Assembly: GCA_949152475.1 (NCBI GenBank)
Contig: OX424560.1
Location: forward strand, 24,987,106 to 25,051,105
Direction of reading: 5' to 3'
Length of the DNA stretch: 64,000 nucleotides
From: Terebella lapidaria
Lineage: Eukaryota > Annelida > Polychaeta > Terebellida > Terebellidae
Shown here: positions 34,255 through 46,689 of the stretch, one piece after another
How the letters are laid out: each line of letters starts with the position of its first letter
How positions within the stretch are numbered: position 1 is the first letter of the stretch
The notes under the pieces: model-generated
Databases searched by the model: none
What the model saw: the letters and a program-made list of their open reading frames with translations, nothing else
Told to the model about the DNA's origin: nothing
Translations under genes and position numbers: made by a program

Positions 34255-36228
34255 GTAAGTAAGTAAGTAAGTAAGTAAGTAATTTATTTCCAAATTGCAC
34301 ACAAGATGAACATATTCAATAGATGATATAAGAAATGCACAATTTGTGGACTCCACCAGAGGCCGATGCCTGTAACTTGATTGCTCAAGCGGTGAAGCCC
34401 ATTACATTGAAATAATAGTAACACAAAATATGGAACGGATAGGAACAAAATATTTACAAGTTGGACTCACGTATGAGTTGCATACTACATATAACATCAC
34501 AAACAAGTAGATATATATATACATTAATTTCACGTAGAAATACATACTATTCACATTATTCACATACACCCATATACACAGGAGATGATGATACAGTTGT
34601 GCTAGAATTAACAGATTGAACCTAAAATGTACACATTTACTACTGTGAAATGCCAAACTTGTGGTATTACATAGAATGAGAAATGAATGAAAAAAGTCCT
34701 TTTTCCTCCCCCCCCCCCCATGACACACACACCCACACCCACACACATCCTTACACTATTGGCAAACGATACAGGATTGGTAGAGCAAGAAAAAAAAAAA
34801 AAAATAATAATAATATGAAAAAGTGACACAAGACACAAAAAAGACAAACTAATAAAGCGACCGTAGTAACGTGAACTTATGAAATACAATGCAGCCATGA
34901 AATTTTACAGTATCAAGGGAGTATTACTAGATTAGATAGTTAGTTATTCATCAAATATTTCGAAATGAAGTGTTGTTTTATCTTAGATTTGTAGGCACTG
35001 ACTGAAATGCTGTTTTTTATATGGGTTGGTGTATTTAGCCATAATTCCGGACCTTTACGAATGAAGCTGTTTCCAAAAATTTGGACATTCCACCTAGTTA
35101 TATGGGGGTCTTTACAATGTCTAGTGTTGAAGGTGTGGATAGAATTGTTTGCCACAAAAAGATTGTTCAGCGAACTTGGTAGTTCATTGCGGGAATGAAG
35201 ATACATAAATTTACTAAGTTCAATATTGAACAAATCATGTAGCTTAGCTATGCCTGTTTTATGATAGAGTGGCGTAGAGCTGGCATTAAAACGTGATCCA
35301 GTGACGCATCGGATTGCTTTATTTTGCTTGATTTCAAGCGGGCGCAGTATCGTTTTTTGTGCAGAACCCCATAACAATATACCATAGTTTAGGTAGGAAT
35401 GAAACAGACTAAAATATAACGATTTGAGGTGGGCTTTACTTAACATGTTTTTGACAGTGTTTAACATATATAGGGCGCTGGACAATTTTTTCAAGACGTG
35501 TTCAATGTGGACATTCCAACTCAGCTTACTGTCTATATGGATACCAAGAAATTTAACAGAAAGTGATGGTGTAATGTATTCTGTATCGACTTTTAGCGAA
35601 TGGGTGTTGTAGTTGTGTACCAGCTTCTTGGAGAATAAGATTATATTAGTTTTGCTAACATTCAGTGATAATTTGTTGCTCCGGAACCAATTAACCATGA
35701 GGAGGATATCTGATTCAACAATGTGATATAGGTGTTGGAGGTTATTGTGAGTATAATACAACGTTGTATCGTCTGCGAATAAAATACATTTTGATTTTGT
35801 TATTGAGTTGGGAATATCGTTTGAATATATGATAAAAAGTAACGGACCCAATACTGAACCCTGTGGTACACCGTATTTTATAGGATAGAGGTTCGAACAT
35901 GAGTTTTTGAACTTGACATACTGCTCACGGTTATTTAGGTAGCTCCTGAACCACTCCAAGGCAATCCCTCGAATACCATAATATTCTAATTTGGACAACA
36001 GAATAGAATGGTCAATAGTATCGAAAGCCTTGGAGAGGTCCAGGAAAACTCCAAGTGTGTACATGTTATTGTTAAAGCCAGTCAGGGTATCGAATACAAA
36101 TTCTGTAACTGCATTAATAGTTGAATGTTTGGGCCTAAATCCGTATTGCTTAGGATAGAGTATATTATGTTGTACGAGAAACGTATACAGTCGTGAGTGG
36201 ATGATTTTTTCTAAGAGTTTAGAAAAAA
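34255..36228 (-). mobile_element. LINE B, 5'-truncated, inserted into LINE A
   Basis: The 3' end carries a tail of TTAC repeats (34284-34255 on minus) and a ~650-bp 3' UTR with poly-purine runs. The 5' end falls inside the reverse-transcriptase domain, at a point where LINE A reads AGAATTACA; the other flank reads ACAATCGTC, consistent with a short TTACA duplication merging with the tail. Insertion separates the two halves of the LINE A endonuclease. Confidence 0.8.
34940..36228 (-). CDS. LINE B reverse transcriptase, 5'-truncated reading frame
   Basis: The frame is open without a start codon from the truncation point (FSKLLEKIIHSRLYTF) to the stop; the first Met is at 36064. Reverse-transcriptase blocks in order: GFRPKHST, FLDLSKAFDTIDH, YGVPQGSVLGPLLF, LFADDTTLYY (catalytic Asp pair intact), then the thumb region LGIHIDSKLSWNVHIEHV and a C-terminal stretch with LLWGSAQ and ELWLNTP, as in CR1/L2/jockey-type elements. 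The first RT blocks and the endonuclease are missing, so it cannot mobilise on its own. The lack of internal stops makes it the youngest of the three CR1/L2-like copies here. Confidence 0.75.
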
Positions 36229-36482
36229 TGTAATTCTACTCGGTACTCTTGCAGACGGCAGAATGCCCTGGGATACGAACATGTCAAGCAACTCCGAGGT
36301 GGCGCTATTCGAATTATTCTGCATGAGATCGAAATTCAGATCAGTGCCAATTACTATGTCATGATTAGGCGTATTCATCGATTTCACCACTTCCTCATAT
36401 CTGTTTGAAGACTCCCGTATTGGTGTGTTGGGAACTCTATAGATTTCAACCAGGAAAAGTTTACGAGTGCGATCTTTCATAG

Positions 36483-37156
36483 CTGCAATAAGCTATGAAT
36501 GTGGCATTGCGATGTAATATGTAGAAAAATAAAATACATGTTATATTATTGAATTGAATTTACTAAGTACAAGCACACATCATATTATACAAATATTTAC
36601 TTTTTGAAATTCTTGCAAATACCGAAGCAATGTTTATGTATGACGTGGATACTTTGATTCCAACATAATGCTCCAAAACTATATTATGATTTTCTCTGAC
36701 TTTTTATCACCAGTTTTGAAGATATTTTTTTGCGATATTAAATGGTATAGTTTTATAACTTGGCATATTTTACCTGGGTGTCAGAACAGAAATTTTCTAC
36801 TGAATTTCAGACTCCTTTCGCAAAGATTGAGGAAGTTGGGAATGTGGTTCATTGTTAAATTTCAACCCAAAACCCCGAGAATTTGAGCCAATTCGAGCCT
36901 GTTTTTTTTAACAAATGGCACATCGAGTTGTATTTTACGCAAACGTCATGATTTTGAAAGATTCCATCTCTACAAAAACCTGTGAAAATGCACAAAATTT
37001 TGTAATGACCCAGAAATTAAATGGTAGATTTAAATATAACGTTGGGTTAAATTGCCAACTTTTTTCGCCATAGAAGTTTGAAATTTGGTATAAAATTGCC
37101 GTTTGACTCTCAGGTGAAATATACCAAGTTATGGAATGATACCATTTAGCATCGCA
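36483..37156 (-). repeat. Interspersed repeat shared with 54310-54940 (inverted)
   Basis: Blocks AATGGTATCATTCCATAACT, TTGCCGTTTGACTCTCAGG, CATGATTTTGAAAGATTCCA and ATTGAATTGAATTTACT match 54310-54940 in reverse complement. The first ~35 bp (GCAATAAGCTATGAATGTGG) instead match 60700-60737 and belong to the empty site of LINE A. Confidence 0.65.
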
Positions 37157-37670
37157 AAACATCAGCAAACGAGACAATCAGAGATTGCAGACCCTCGCCC
37201 CTTCAGATTTAGTTACTCAACTAGAGATGATGAGCATTTCATATTCGACCTGGGCTATGATCGGAAATTTTGGTCGTGCGAATATTGGTCACGTATCAAA
37301 TAGTCCAGAATTGGCCATAGAAAAGTACACAAATCGTGGAAGAAATATTCATTAATGAATGTAGAGTTCTTGAGATTTTTTATATTTTTACCAAATTCTC
37401 AACCACAACATGAATTCTTGATACTCACCTCCCAAACTTTGCAAGCTCTTTCAGATCTATACTGAATAGTTTATGTTCAATATTAAGTATAGTGGTTTTG
37501 AAAATACTACTACTTGAAATAATACGAATTGGTGTTTTAAGCTAATGACACTTACATTTTCGACCTTGGGTGATAATGGGAAATTTTGACCCATACGACC
37601 ATCGGCCATACAGCAAATGATTGGGAACTGACCATAGAAAAATACAATCATGAATATAAGCAGAGTTAAT
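37157..37670 (-). repeat. Interspersed CCCTCGCCCC repeat, copy 4 (truncated)
   Basis: It begins AACGAGACAATCAGAGATTG then CAGACCCTCGCCCC and matches 6096-6535 in reverse complement through TTTTGAAAATACTACTACTTG. The far CCCTCGCCCC end is missing; a T/C-rich tract follows. Confidence 0.65.
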
Positions 37671-38319
37671 GCATCTTCTTGATTTTTTTTCTTTTTTTTT
37701 CTTTCTTTTTTCTCCCTACTTACAGTATTCTACCTTACATCTAACATGCAATATACATCTCATGCAATACATATATTCACCAGCAAACACCATACCAAAA
37801 AAACATAAAATCACAAAATTCTGTATCTTACAAGCAGCATGCATTTTCCGAGAACACTTCACTTATCGATATACTACACTTCAGTTACAATGATGTGTAA
37901 ATAAGTATAAATTCTTACAACTATAGTATTATCCGATGTTACCGTTTTCGATAATACAAACTCCATGTAAAAAAAACAGAAAAAAAGAAAACAGGAAAAG
38001 AAACAAAAGCATAAGAAAGTTATGCTATACTTATGTGACGTATAGTGGGTATCTCTGGTTGTGTGTGTTTTTGTCTTCCCAAAAACCCTGCTTCTTGATC
38101 GTATAGACTTTTGTAACTCCCGCTCGTTGTGATTCGAGAGCCATCACTAAATGGTGCTTATCATCACTCAGTAGCTTACCGGCTTACTTCAGGCAAGAAT
38201 CAACTCAGACGTAAATAAATGAAGATTTATCAACATCTCATCATCAATGAATTGTCGGTCAAACTACTATAAATTATCGGAGCTTCACTTGTGTGTTGTA
38301 GCTATCGTTCAGCCATGTT
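37671..38319. other. AT-rich spacer, nothing recognised
   Basis: T/C-rich low-complexity DNA, then single-copy-looking sequence up to the start of duplicon copy B. Confidence 0.4.
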
Positions 38320-39516
38320 GTCTTGTACGTCCGTAACCTATGGATATAGCCTACGTGGATATTGGTAATATATATCAACCGAGAAACCAATTGTGCAACA
38401 AATTATGACATAAATTTTATGATTATAGATATTATTCGTTTTGACTAGTTATTCCGCATTGCCTTTGCGAGTGACTCCATGAAAATCTGCATGATGTTGC
38501 CATACCACATGTCCAGAAAGTGTATTCCATCTGTGGACCACTCTCCTCTGCTTAAACCCATCTCTGGTTGTGGTCGATGAGGTCGATTTCAAGCTCGTTG
38601 TACACAAGATTCGTTAAAAGATGAGATGACTCGTCACGAAGAAGGCCATGGTATGTTTGTTTACCTTTGCTGGATCTGTCCTGACCTCTTCAAATTCACC
38701 ATGAGCTGGGATGGAGAATAGTTTTCGTTCGCGATGGCAGATATGTCGTGAACAGTGAGCAATGCGTTTGGAGAGGCAATTTGTTGAGTTGTTCAGATGA
38801 GTAGAAAGTGATCTCAATGGCTCTTTGAGCAATGTCGAGGCCAATTTAGTGGTAGATCACTGGGCGAAAATACCAAAATATCCAATGGTGCAATGGGTGT
38901 TTTGGAGGCAGTTCAATTTTGTTGATGTATTTATTGGGTTTTATTGACCATAAGCAATCAGGTATCAGACACACAGTCGCATAGAAGACTTGTTTCCTAA
39001 TCCAATTAATGACGGTTCACTCCCTATCCCAAACCTGATTCTCGATCAGCAACACTCAGAAATATATTTTGATAATATACACACATAATATATGTTATCT
39101 CGTGAAAGTGGTGATGCCTGTGGATTTGTATGATTGAGATGCAAGGAAATGTATATATTTACATCAAAATGGAAAATCATTTAACTTTACGTAGGTGTTG
39201 ATGGATTGGGAAATAAAAAGAATGTTTATCAGATAGCCAAGACATCAATAGTGTTTGTGGGCAGTTAATATCATGTTGTGGCATGAAAAAATGATAATGT
39301 TAATTTAGCAGTTCAAATTATATCAGTTCCGGTAAGATTTATATGGATCTTCAAAATCATTGTCAATACAAGCAAAACGTGATTTTTCCCATGTACCACT
39401 GGTATGTGATAAAATTTATAATAATTATGTACAACGATTTCCTCTTCTGCAAAAACCAACAAAAACAGGCTATGGTAAACCAACGCTGATTGGAAATGTA
39501 TATGCTGACCCGTGTT

Positions 39517-39792
39517 AAAAAAAACTTCAAACTTTATTTAACAACAATTGATGAACAAGCATCAGCTTATATTAACATCTCTTGTTGGCTCGGATCTTGG
39601 CATAAGGGTCGTCATCAGTGTGGGAGGAAACCAGAGAACCTGGTGAAAAGCAACTTGCCCGGTTTGGTGACCACATACCACCTCACATACTGCCGAGGCC
39701 GGGGACCGAACCCGCCTAAACCAAACCTGCCGAAACCGACTGCATTGGTGAGGAGTCAGCCCACATACGAACTGAGCTAACCGGGCAACCAA
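39517..39792 (-). mobile_element. tRNA-derived SINE, duplicon copy B
   Basis: Reverse complement of 28434-28711, with a minus-strand GCCCGGTTAGCTCAGTTCG head and a GCGGGTTCGGTCCCC B box. Same place relative to the gene as in copy A. Confidence 0.75.
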
Positions 39793-40203
39793 TAATCGAC
39801 CTATGTTCATTGCCACAGGTCAGCAGAAATACAAATCACGCTCATTGTGGGTTTTCTCAATACGACCTTCCGTAATAAATTGAATGCTAGTGCATGATAG
39901 ACTATTGGTTACTGACCAAATATGGAGGTCAATGATTCTCAAAAAAAGGTTGAGCATGGTCTTCATGATAAAGTGCTATCGATTTATAACATTTTAAACT
40001 TTTGTCATGACCTTATTTGACAAATCATTCGATCAACATCTCAAATGTCAATAATATCTACCCTTTGGAACACACGAGCAAACAACCGGTTATTTGATAG
40101 GTGATTTAAGTCCATTCCTTGATATCCGATCATCCCACATCTTCTGGGATTGATTCTACTAATGACCTTTGGAAAAATATAATGCTGTCCCAGAAAAGTT
40201 GTG

Positions 40204-40210
40204 TATAAAA
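40204..40210 (+). promoter_or_regulatory. TATA box of gene copy B
   Basis: TATAAAA in TTGTGTATAAAAGAAAGCC, 74 bp before the start codon; identical surroundings in copies A and C. Confidence 0.65.
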
Positions 40211-40283
40211 GAAAGCCAAATTCGTCACCAAGCATATCCCTCTGAAGATCATCAACTGAGGAGGACAAACCAGGCTGACTAGA

Positions 40284-43200
40284 ATGGCATCTCGTCTTTT
40301 ATTCATGGTGGTATCAGCAGTGCTGCTAATAGGCGCCCATGCACGTAAGTTATATTTTACTGAAAGTATGAAACAAGTACTGATAATTCCTGACCTGGGT
40401 GTTTGCAGTGTGTTAGATTCTGATATACGAGGACGGGCATATATGTGCTAATTATGTATGCGCAATTCTAATATTATGTATTTGTGCTTAATTTTTTAGA
40501 TGAATAACATTATGACCAAAATTTGTTTGTCATCTGTGGTTGATGTTCATGATTTGACTAGATAGTTATTTTGACATTGGGTTACGGTGCATTATATGCC
40601 CAATTTTCAGAGGTGCATGAAACCATTCACAGCTCTGATTGTATAAATATCGTTATGCATTGAACGCATTATGAATTAACATCATAAAAGTTAATATAAA
40701 ACTGCAAAACCTATGACCATGGGGCAGACAAACATTATAATATACCATAACAAAGTATAACATTATTGTTTCCCCAAACAAATTTCGGAGGATACTATGG
40801 ATTTACGATCGTCGAGCCGCCGCCGCGTCCACGTCTGCAGACACTGTCTTGTGAACGCGCTACAGCTTGCAAATCTGAACCGATTTTGATAATATTTTAT
40901 ATGGACATGTCTTATGGTGAGATCACGATACCTATCGATTTTGGTTGCCATAGCAACCAAATTGGCCAATTGGCGCACATTTTGTGACAAAATCAGCGAT
41001 TTCAACACCCATGGCTTGTGAACGTTCTAGGAGTTGTAATTTTACAGGAATCACTACAATATTGGACAGGCTCGTTGAGCAATGCTCAGGCACAAAACCT
41101 ATTGTTTTTCGAAAAGATTGAATAAATATTAATAAGTTCATGAGATAACTTATTACAGCAGTTAAGTTTCACCAGTTAAGTTTATTACTGGCCACAATAA
41201 GAATAGTTAGGCAAAGAAACATTTATTATTGGGCTCAACAAGGTAAAGGTTGTGTCCAGTACTCACTTTATGGCTGCAGTACCCTTGATATTCGTGAATA
41301 AGTTAACATTAGTATTGCTAGGTAACATGGTTTAGTCTATTATTGAGCGCAAAAAAATAGTTAAGGTAAGGGACAATTATTATTGGGATCAATGAAGAAA
41401 AGGTTGTGTCAAGAAGTGCTTTTATGGTGAAGTATCATTGATATTACTGAATACTTTGACATTAATTTGGCTAGCTAAGTCTATTATTGAGCACAATAAA
41501 AATAGTTAAGATGAGGAACATTTATTACTGGGCACATATTATGAGTTAAATTATAACTTCCGGTGAATGTTCGATCTGGCTCCAATTTCGTCATCTTGAA
41601 ATACAGTTTTGGTCAAATTTTACTTTGAATTTCAACTTGAAACCAAGTTTGACACAAATTATGAGTTAAAATATAACTTATGGTGAAAACTTCGATCTGG
41701 CTCCAATTTCGTCATCTTGAAATTCATTTTTGGTAAACATTTACTCTGAATTTCAGTTTGAAACCAAGTTTGGCACATAATATGGGTTAAAATCCAACTT
41801 ATGGTGAAAAGTTCGATCTGGCTCCAACTTCGTCATCTTGAAATGCAGTTTTGGTCAACTTTTACTTTGAATTTCAACTCGAAACCAAATTTGGCACATA
41901 TTATGAGTTAAAATATAACTAATGGTGAAAAGTTTGATCTGGCTTCAATTTCGTCATCTTGAAATGCAGTTTTGATAAACTTCTACTTTGAATTTCAACT
42001 TGATACCAAGTTTTGCACATATTATGAGTTAAGATATAACTTATGGTGAAAAGTTTGATTTGGCTCCAATTTTGTCATCTTGAAATGCAGTTTTGATCAA
42101 TTTTTGCTTTGATTTTCAACATTGAAACCAAGTTTGTCAAGTATTCTGAGTTGAAATATAACTTTTGATGAAAACTTTGATCTGGCTGTAATTTCGTTAT
42201 CTTATCGAACATGTTGAAATGGAAATTCATATGCACTGATTTCAGTGGTGATATTGAATTTGAATTCAGGAATTTTTGTGGGAAAAAAACAGTTTTGGCT
42301 TGAGCATTTCTCTGGTAATCATTTTAGCCCTTGCTCTAGTTTTTCACGTTTGTCAGTAGTATTTGGGGCGACAGGGGTGATGGGACCACGGGGGATACCC
42401 CCAAGCGGTCGTAGGCGACCGGAAGCGTCTAGTTTAATAGGTGTCTTTATATTGTCATGTTTAATATCACCACTTTCTCTGAAATGTGTAGGTCTTTCAA
42501 GACGGTGCACGATTCCTTATGGCGAGAGAAGAGCATGTAACGGCAATTCTAAGCTACAGTGTACATTGGGCGGGTGTTGCTGGGATGGGACTCAAAGTCG
42601 CCCAGAATGGAGATGCTACCATCGTGAGTGAATGCTGCAAAGGAAAAAATAAATATACGTTTTAAATCTGTTCTGCTATCTGACTGTTTCTTAGTTTTCT
42701 ATTTGTGTTTTCTTTTTTTTTATTAACAATATTTATTGAATTTGATCAGCAGGACTAGGTCCTATATGAAGATCTCTCCCATGAGAGGAAAAACAACATT
42801 GTGCCAGAAATATACTGTACATTCCGACATCCAAAATAACATATTCAATGTTACAAAATGATACAAAATACATTCGCTCATACAAATTACATTCACTCAT
42901 GTATGTACAGCTTTTAACTATTATTGATGTTTTCCTTCCTCTCCATGCAGCCCGCCCAGTCACAGGTATGTAGTTGTTTACCAGCAATTCGGTTTTTGTT
43001 CACCAGTATTGCTGATGTGATCCTAGATATTGCATGTTTACGAGACTCTTCATAACAATAAATATTGCTCTCGTTTGTCCAATTTTGTAGATCCTCCCTG
43101 CGATGGTGCACCAGATTTGTGTCGGATTGTGGAACAGGGTCCCTGCGTTCTTCCCCCGGGTAGAACTTGTGGCATTGGAACAATGAGAGAAGTTCGTCGT

Positions 43201-43546
43201 TGTCTTGGACAGGATGAAATTTGGCACAATTCCGAAGTTGAGAGACGGTGTTGCATGCAAAGATGTGACTGTGAGTGACTTGATTTCTTCTTACGGTTGT
43301 TCATATTTAAGTCCTTTGTAGTTGTGATAGGATTTATAATTTAAAACGTCACATAGCTGTTTTGAAAGATTCTCAATGATATTATCATGGCTTATATATG
43401 ACATTGAGATGTCAATTTGTTTTCAAATAGTGAACACTAATTCATAGGAACGAGGCACTAACGCTCATGACAAGTATATCAAAATGGTTTAATAATAATA
43501 TTTTGTTCCAGTTGGCGCTGGAGGTGGAAATGCACCTGAATTGTGA
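40284..43546 (+). CDS. Secreted trefoil + TSP1-like protein, copy B (intact, spliced, 140 aa)
   Basis: Exons 40284-40344, 42492-42623, 42951-42965, 43091-43270 and 43512-43546, all GT/AG and all introns in phase 1. Residues 1-20 are a signal peptide (MASRLLFMVVSAVLLIGAHA). Exon 2 is a P-type trefoil domain with six Cys in the usual order, including GGCCWDG and RCY. Exon 3 is a 15-nt microexon (PRPVT linker). Exon 4 is an eight-Cys module with GPCVLPPGRTCGIGTMREVR, like the core of a thrombospondin type-1 repeat (C..CG.G...R.C) though without its usual Trp. Exon 5 encodes a Gly-rich end (FGAGGGNAPEL). Trefoil proteins act outside the cell in mucus and epithelial repair; that role here is inferred. 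If intron 2 is retained, the protein would end just after the trefoil domain, and an AATAAA follows nearby (~42647). Confidence 0.8.
41150..41525. repeat. ~150-bp tandem repeat, about 2.5 units
   Basis: Units contain TATTATTGAGCNCAA, AATAGTTAAG, GGTTGTGTC and TTGATATTNNTGAATA, repeated at about 41185, 41340 and 41485. Confidence 0.7.
41541..42200. repeat. ~120-bp tandem repeat, about 5-6 units
   Basis: Units run ATTATGAGTTAAAATATAAC, TTATGGTGAAAA, TCGATCTGGCTCCAATTTCG, TCATCTTGAAATGCAGTTTT and TTTCAACTTGAAACCAAGTT. Starts near 41548, 41667, 41788, 41908, 42029 and 42149. Confidence 0.85.
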
Positions 43547-43857
43547 GATTTATTGCACATCATGTCTAACACTAGCTGATAGATACATTGACTACTAAGT
43601 GTGGTGTGGTAATGTGGCTACCACATAAATTATTGTAGATCGATGTACCTAGATTTTCAATTTCTCAACTATATCAATAGTATGTCACATTGATTAACTT
43701 GGTGGTCCTTTTCAGCACCTGTGATGATGTTTTCCCTCAATGTGACCCTCGAAGAGCAGAGCCTGAAGCCCGTTAACATCGAAGCCAGATGGACAGAAAG
43801 TGTACTGGAAACGTGATATGACACCCATGAGTATTGGAGCTGTACAATTATCAGCAT

Positions 43858-43863
43858 AATAAA
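43858..43863 (+). terminator. Poly(A) signal of gene copy B
   Basis: AATAAA in CAGCATAATAAAACATGC, ~310 bp after the stop codon, conserved in copy A. Confidence 0.6.
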
Positions 43864-43949
43864 ACATGCAATTCAAACGCGAGTTTTCTTTGTTTGTGTA
43901 ATATTACCTGACTTGTTGGAAGTTCTATGCATTAACATGGTCATCATTG

Positions 43950-44740
43950 TGTTTACAGTAGCCCAAGCGAATGTAGGATAGTATTTTGGCTATCCTACCA
44001 GTCGCTTATTCCAATAGCTACAGACTTGATTTGCATAGACGAACCTATTAGCAAAGCTAAAATGAGAGTAATATATCAGCAAATCCGAAACTATTATATC
44101 CGAATACAGAACTGGGTCATCAGGATCAGTCAGTGTGTATTGATAGTTGTTCCTAATGTTAATCAATTAATTGTGTGCACAACTGACAACAGGAAAACGT
44201 GGAGTAGGTGTATGGCACATGTAGATTTCGCCATGTACGTATAATCAATGCAATCTGGCCCAGCACTGGCCCAACACGCCTATAATGATCAGTGATCTTT
44301 TTTCTAACATAAATTTCGAATGCACTGACCTAACAAATATACTGACAATAGTTCGAGGAAGGCCCCGAAAAATGATCGTTTTTCGACATAAATTATTCTT
44401 TCAAATACAGTCGAATATCAGTTTAGTATCAGTTTAAAATAAAGCATTCTATGAATAATGAGTGGTTGAATGTTTTGGACGAAAGTTCGAATTTTGCCAG
44501 AAAAATCAATTGCTAAGTTCCAGATGCAGATTGCCCAGTTACAATGATAGCCGCTATCATTTCTGAACTACAGGTAAAGAGTAATGCTTGATAACATGTC
44601 TGTTGAAATATCGTCCCGTTAAAGCAAAAATGGCGTAACTCGATGAGACATACCACAGTAGTGCTTGGCATGTCCACTACCTGCTTATATATCACTCCTG
44701 GTTGTATAAACTAAATAGAAGCCTACAACATATTGTCGTA
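43950..44740. other. Intergenic stretch, nothing recognised
   Basis: No supported open frame, array or repeat family. Confidence 0.4.
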
Positions 44741-44744
44741 TCTC

Positions 44745-44950
44745 GAGGCTTGACTTACGCCATTTCGATCTTGAGTTATGCCAAAACTGTTCTAGTGTTT
44801 GTGGTGACTTATGCCAAAAAACGTCACTAGTGGGTATTGACTTACGCCAAAATCACACGTAGCTGTTGAGTTATGCCATTTGTGTTTTAGGACCTTCGTG
44901 AGATATGCCAAAATTGCATTAGTGATTTTGTCCGATAAGTTGGCAACAAG
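44745..44950. repeat. Degenerate tandem repeat of GACTTATGCCAAAA
   Basis: Variants of GAGTTATGCCAAAA / GACTTACGCCAAAA recur about every 40 bp (44774, 44810, 44850, 44868 and 44912 regions), with a last match near 45180. Confidence 0.55.
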
Positions 44951-46680
44951 AGCATCTTTTGCGTAAGTCATGCTAATCTCAGGTAATTAATCATTTCTTG
45001 AAAGTAAGAAGAACATTGATAGTAATCGAACAACAGTAGTATAATACTTGGTAATATTATACTACAGCTCTCTGCATTTGGAAGCTTTAACCACAGGTCT
45101 CTGAATTTGGAAGCTCTCACTTGGAATTTAAAGGCAAGAAACCTTTTAAACTGATTATCTCAAAACCATCAAAAACGACTTACGCCATTTTAGCTTTAGC
45201 GGGGCGACATGATGTGATTCCATAACATGGATAGGGTCACCATCGAAAGTCCATCTGTATCTGTACATGCTATATTACATGTATAAAACTATCCATTAAC
45301 TATCGATATAACTATTAACTATATAATGAGTTTAGCAACATATAGCAACTGAGCACTGGTCTATAATATACGAGAACAAACTTTGCCAGGGCACACGGCC
45401 TGTTTGTTTGTTATGTACGAATATGTGTGATGACCATACTGCGGCTACGTGTCTATGCATGTGAACTGGAAGAAAAAGATTTCTGCCAATAAGCCATGCC
45501 AATAATATTTACATGGCCTTTAATGATATGGGTTTTTAAAAAAAATATTTACATGGCTTTACCCCTTATGTGCGTTGCCGCTATGGATGGAAATTGACAG
45601 GCCTGATTTTTCCATGGGGAATTTTGTGTACGTATGGATATTGTTCAATCATACATCGCAGTGTTATGTTGTCTGACATCTCGCTGTGGAGAACACGTCA
45701 AACGACTACGACACATACTGCTGAAATACTTTTATACCCCATGGCCGTTACAGCTGACTGCCTTTGGCCTGGTTCTGGGCAGCCTGTCTCATGCCAGCGC
45801 AGATACCCGCCCACATGGGGATGAAAGAAACAACGTGTGGTTCTGTGGATTTACTTTTGGTTCATCCATGGCAGAAGATTGTGGGCATTATCAAACTATT
45901 TTTTACACGATCGTTTACCTATGTAAAACATATTTACAGCTTCAACTAAACGTGGTTGAGTTTTTCAGACGAAACTTTGAACTCTGCCAGGAGAGTGATT
46001 TGGTAACCTCCAAATGAAGCTTGCCAAGTTTCAATGTCAGCCAAATTACAGGTAAAGATCATTTCTGAACTACAGGTGAAGATCATTTCTGAACTACAGG
46101 TAAAGATCTTTTTCCGAACTATAGCTAGAGATTAATGCTTGATAACCTTTTTTGTCAATTCAAGGAATGCTTGGAGTCGATATTCTGGCGCATGTAACGC
46201 AGGTTACTATTTCTTCTAAATTAAATGAAGATTGAAAATGTGCCGCGCAGAGTGAATATGGTATATATTCAGTGGATGAGTATTATTAGTAGAGTAAGGT
46301 GTGCTCTATGGGCCGATATTCTCATAGGAGCCCAAACTTGATGGTGATGCTGGCTCATGAGGCATTTAATGGTTGACAGCAAGACACGTGACCTATTAGA
46401 CATGATATAGTTGATAGAGACTGAGACATACACTACTTCAAAAAAGTTAATGATATTGTAGTGTATATGCCTTGCATGACAGGAAGTGATTAAAATTGCA
46501 ATTTTCATTGGAGAAATATTATTTTCATATCCTTTTCAACATTTCAACGTGATGTCAAAACTCACAGTCACAGTCATTGTGATTTTACTCGAAGAAATAC
46601 AAACTCCAAGGAAAACATCGAAACATAGCGTTTTTCAGCTTTTCTTCAAGCAATAAATAAGAAAAAATAAATAAATTGGA
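44951..46680. other. Intergenic stretch, no supported gene
   Basis: Small tandem triplet of CATTTCTGAACTACAGGT at 46055-46110. The 127-codon frame at 45634-46017 has no recognised domain. A gene here cannot be excluded, but there is no positive evidence. Confidence 0.35.
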
Positions 46681-46689
46681 CCTAAATCC

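Larger units (their letters stand above)
29836..36482 (-). mobile_element. LINE A, 5'-truncated and split by two later insertions
   Basis: Read on the minus strand: endonuclease N-part (36480-36229, with GTDLNFDL), LINE B insertion, endonuclease C-part with TDISDHLPIL (34254-33900), start of reverse transcriptase (33889-33690, KKSSGDDGISL), foldback insertion, rest of reverse transcriptase (31684-30104, with LFADDTNIYH), 3' UTR and a (CAA)n tail at 29874-29838. Outside the insertions it has a frameshift and deletion at the endonuclease/RT linker (~33895), a TAG near 30870 and a further frameshift near 30800, so it is dead. The family is CR1/L2-like by RT wording. Copy C of the duplicon, at ~60737, lacks it. 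Confidence 0.8.
40766..42446. repeat. ~1.7-kb insertion in intron 1 of copy B
   Basis: Copies A and C run directly from the region of GGGGCAGACA to TTATATTGTCGTGTTTAATA, but copy B has ~1.7 kb between. It holds two tandem arrays and a GC-rich end with GGGGGATACCCCCAAGCGG. No transposase was recognised; boundaries are good to ~15 bp. Confidence 0.7.
38320..43945 (+). repeat. Segmental duplication, copy B
   Basis: It runs from GTACGTCCGTAACCTATGG to beyond the poly(A) signal (TTACCTGACTTGTTGGA). Colinear with copy C and inverted relative to copy A. It is longer because ~1.7 kb is inserted in intron 1 of its gene. Confidence 0.85.

Noticed and set aside
45634..46017. 127-codon open frame
   Set aside because: No signal peptide, domain or exon context; its length is within chance for this much non-coding DNA.
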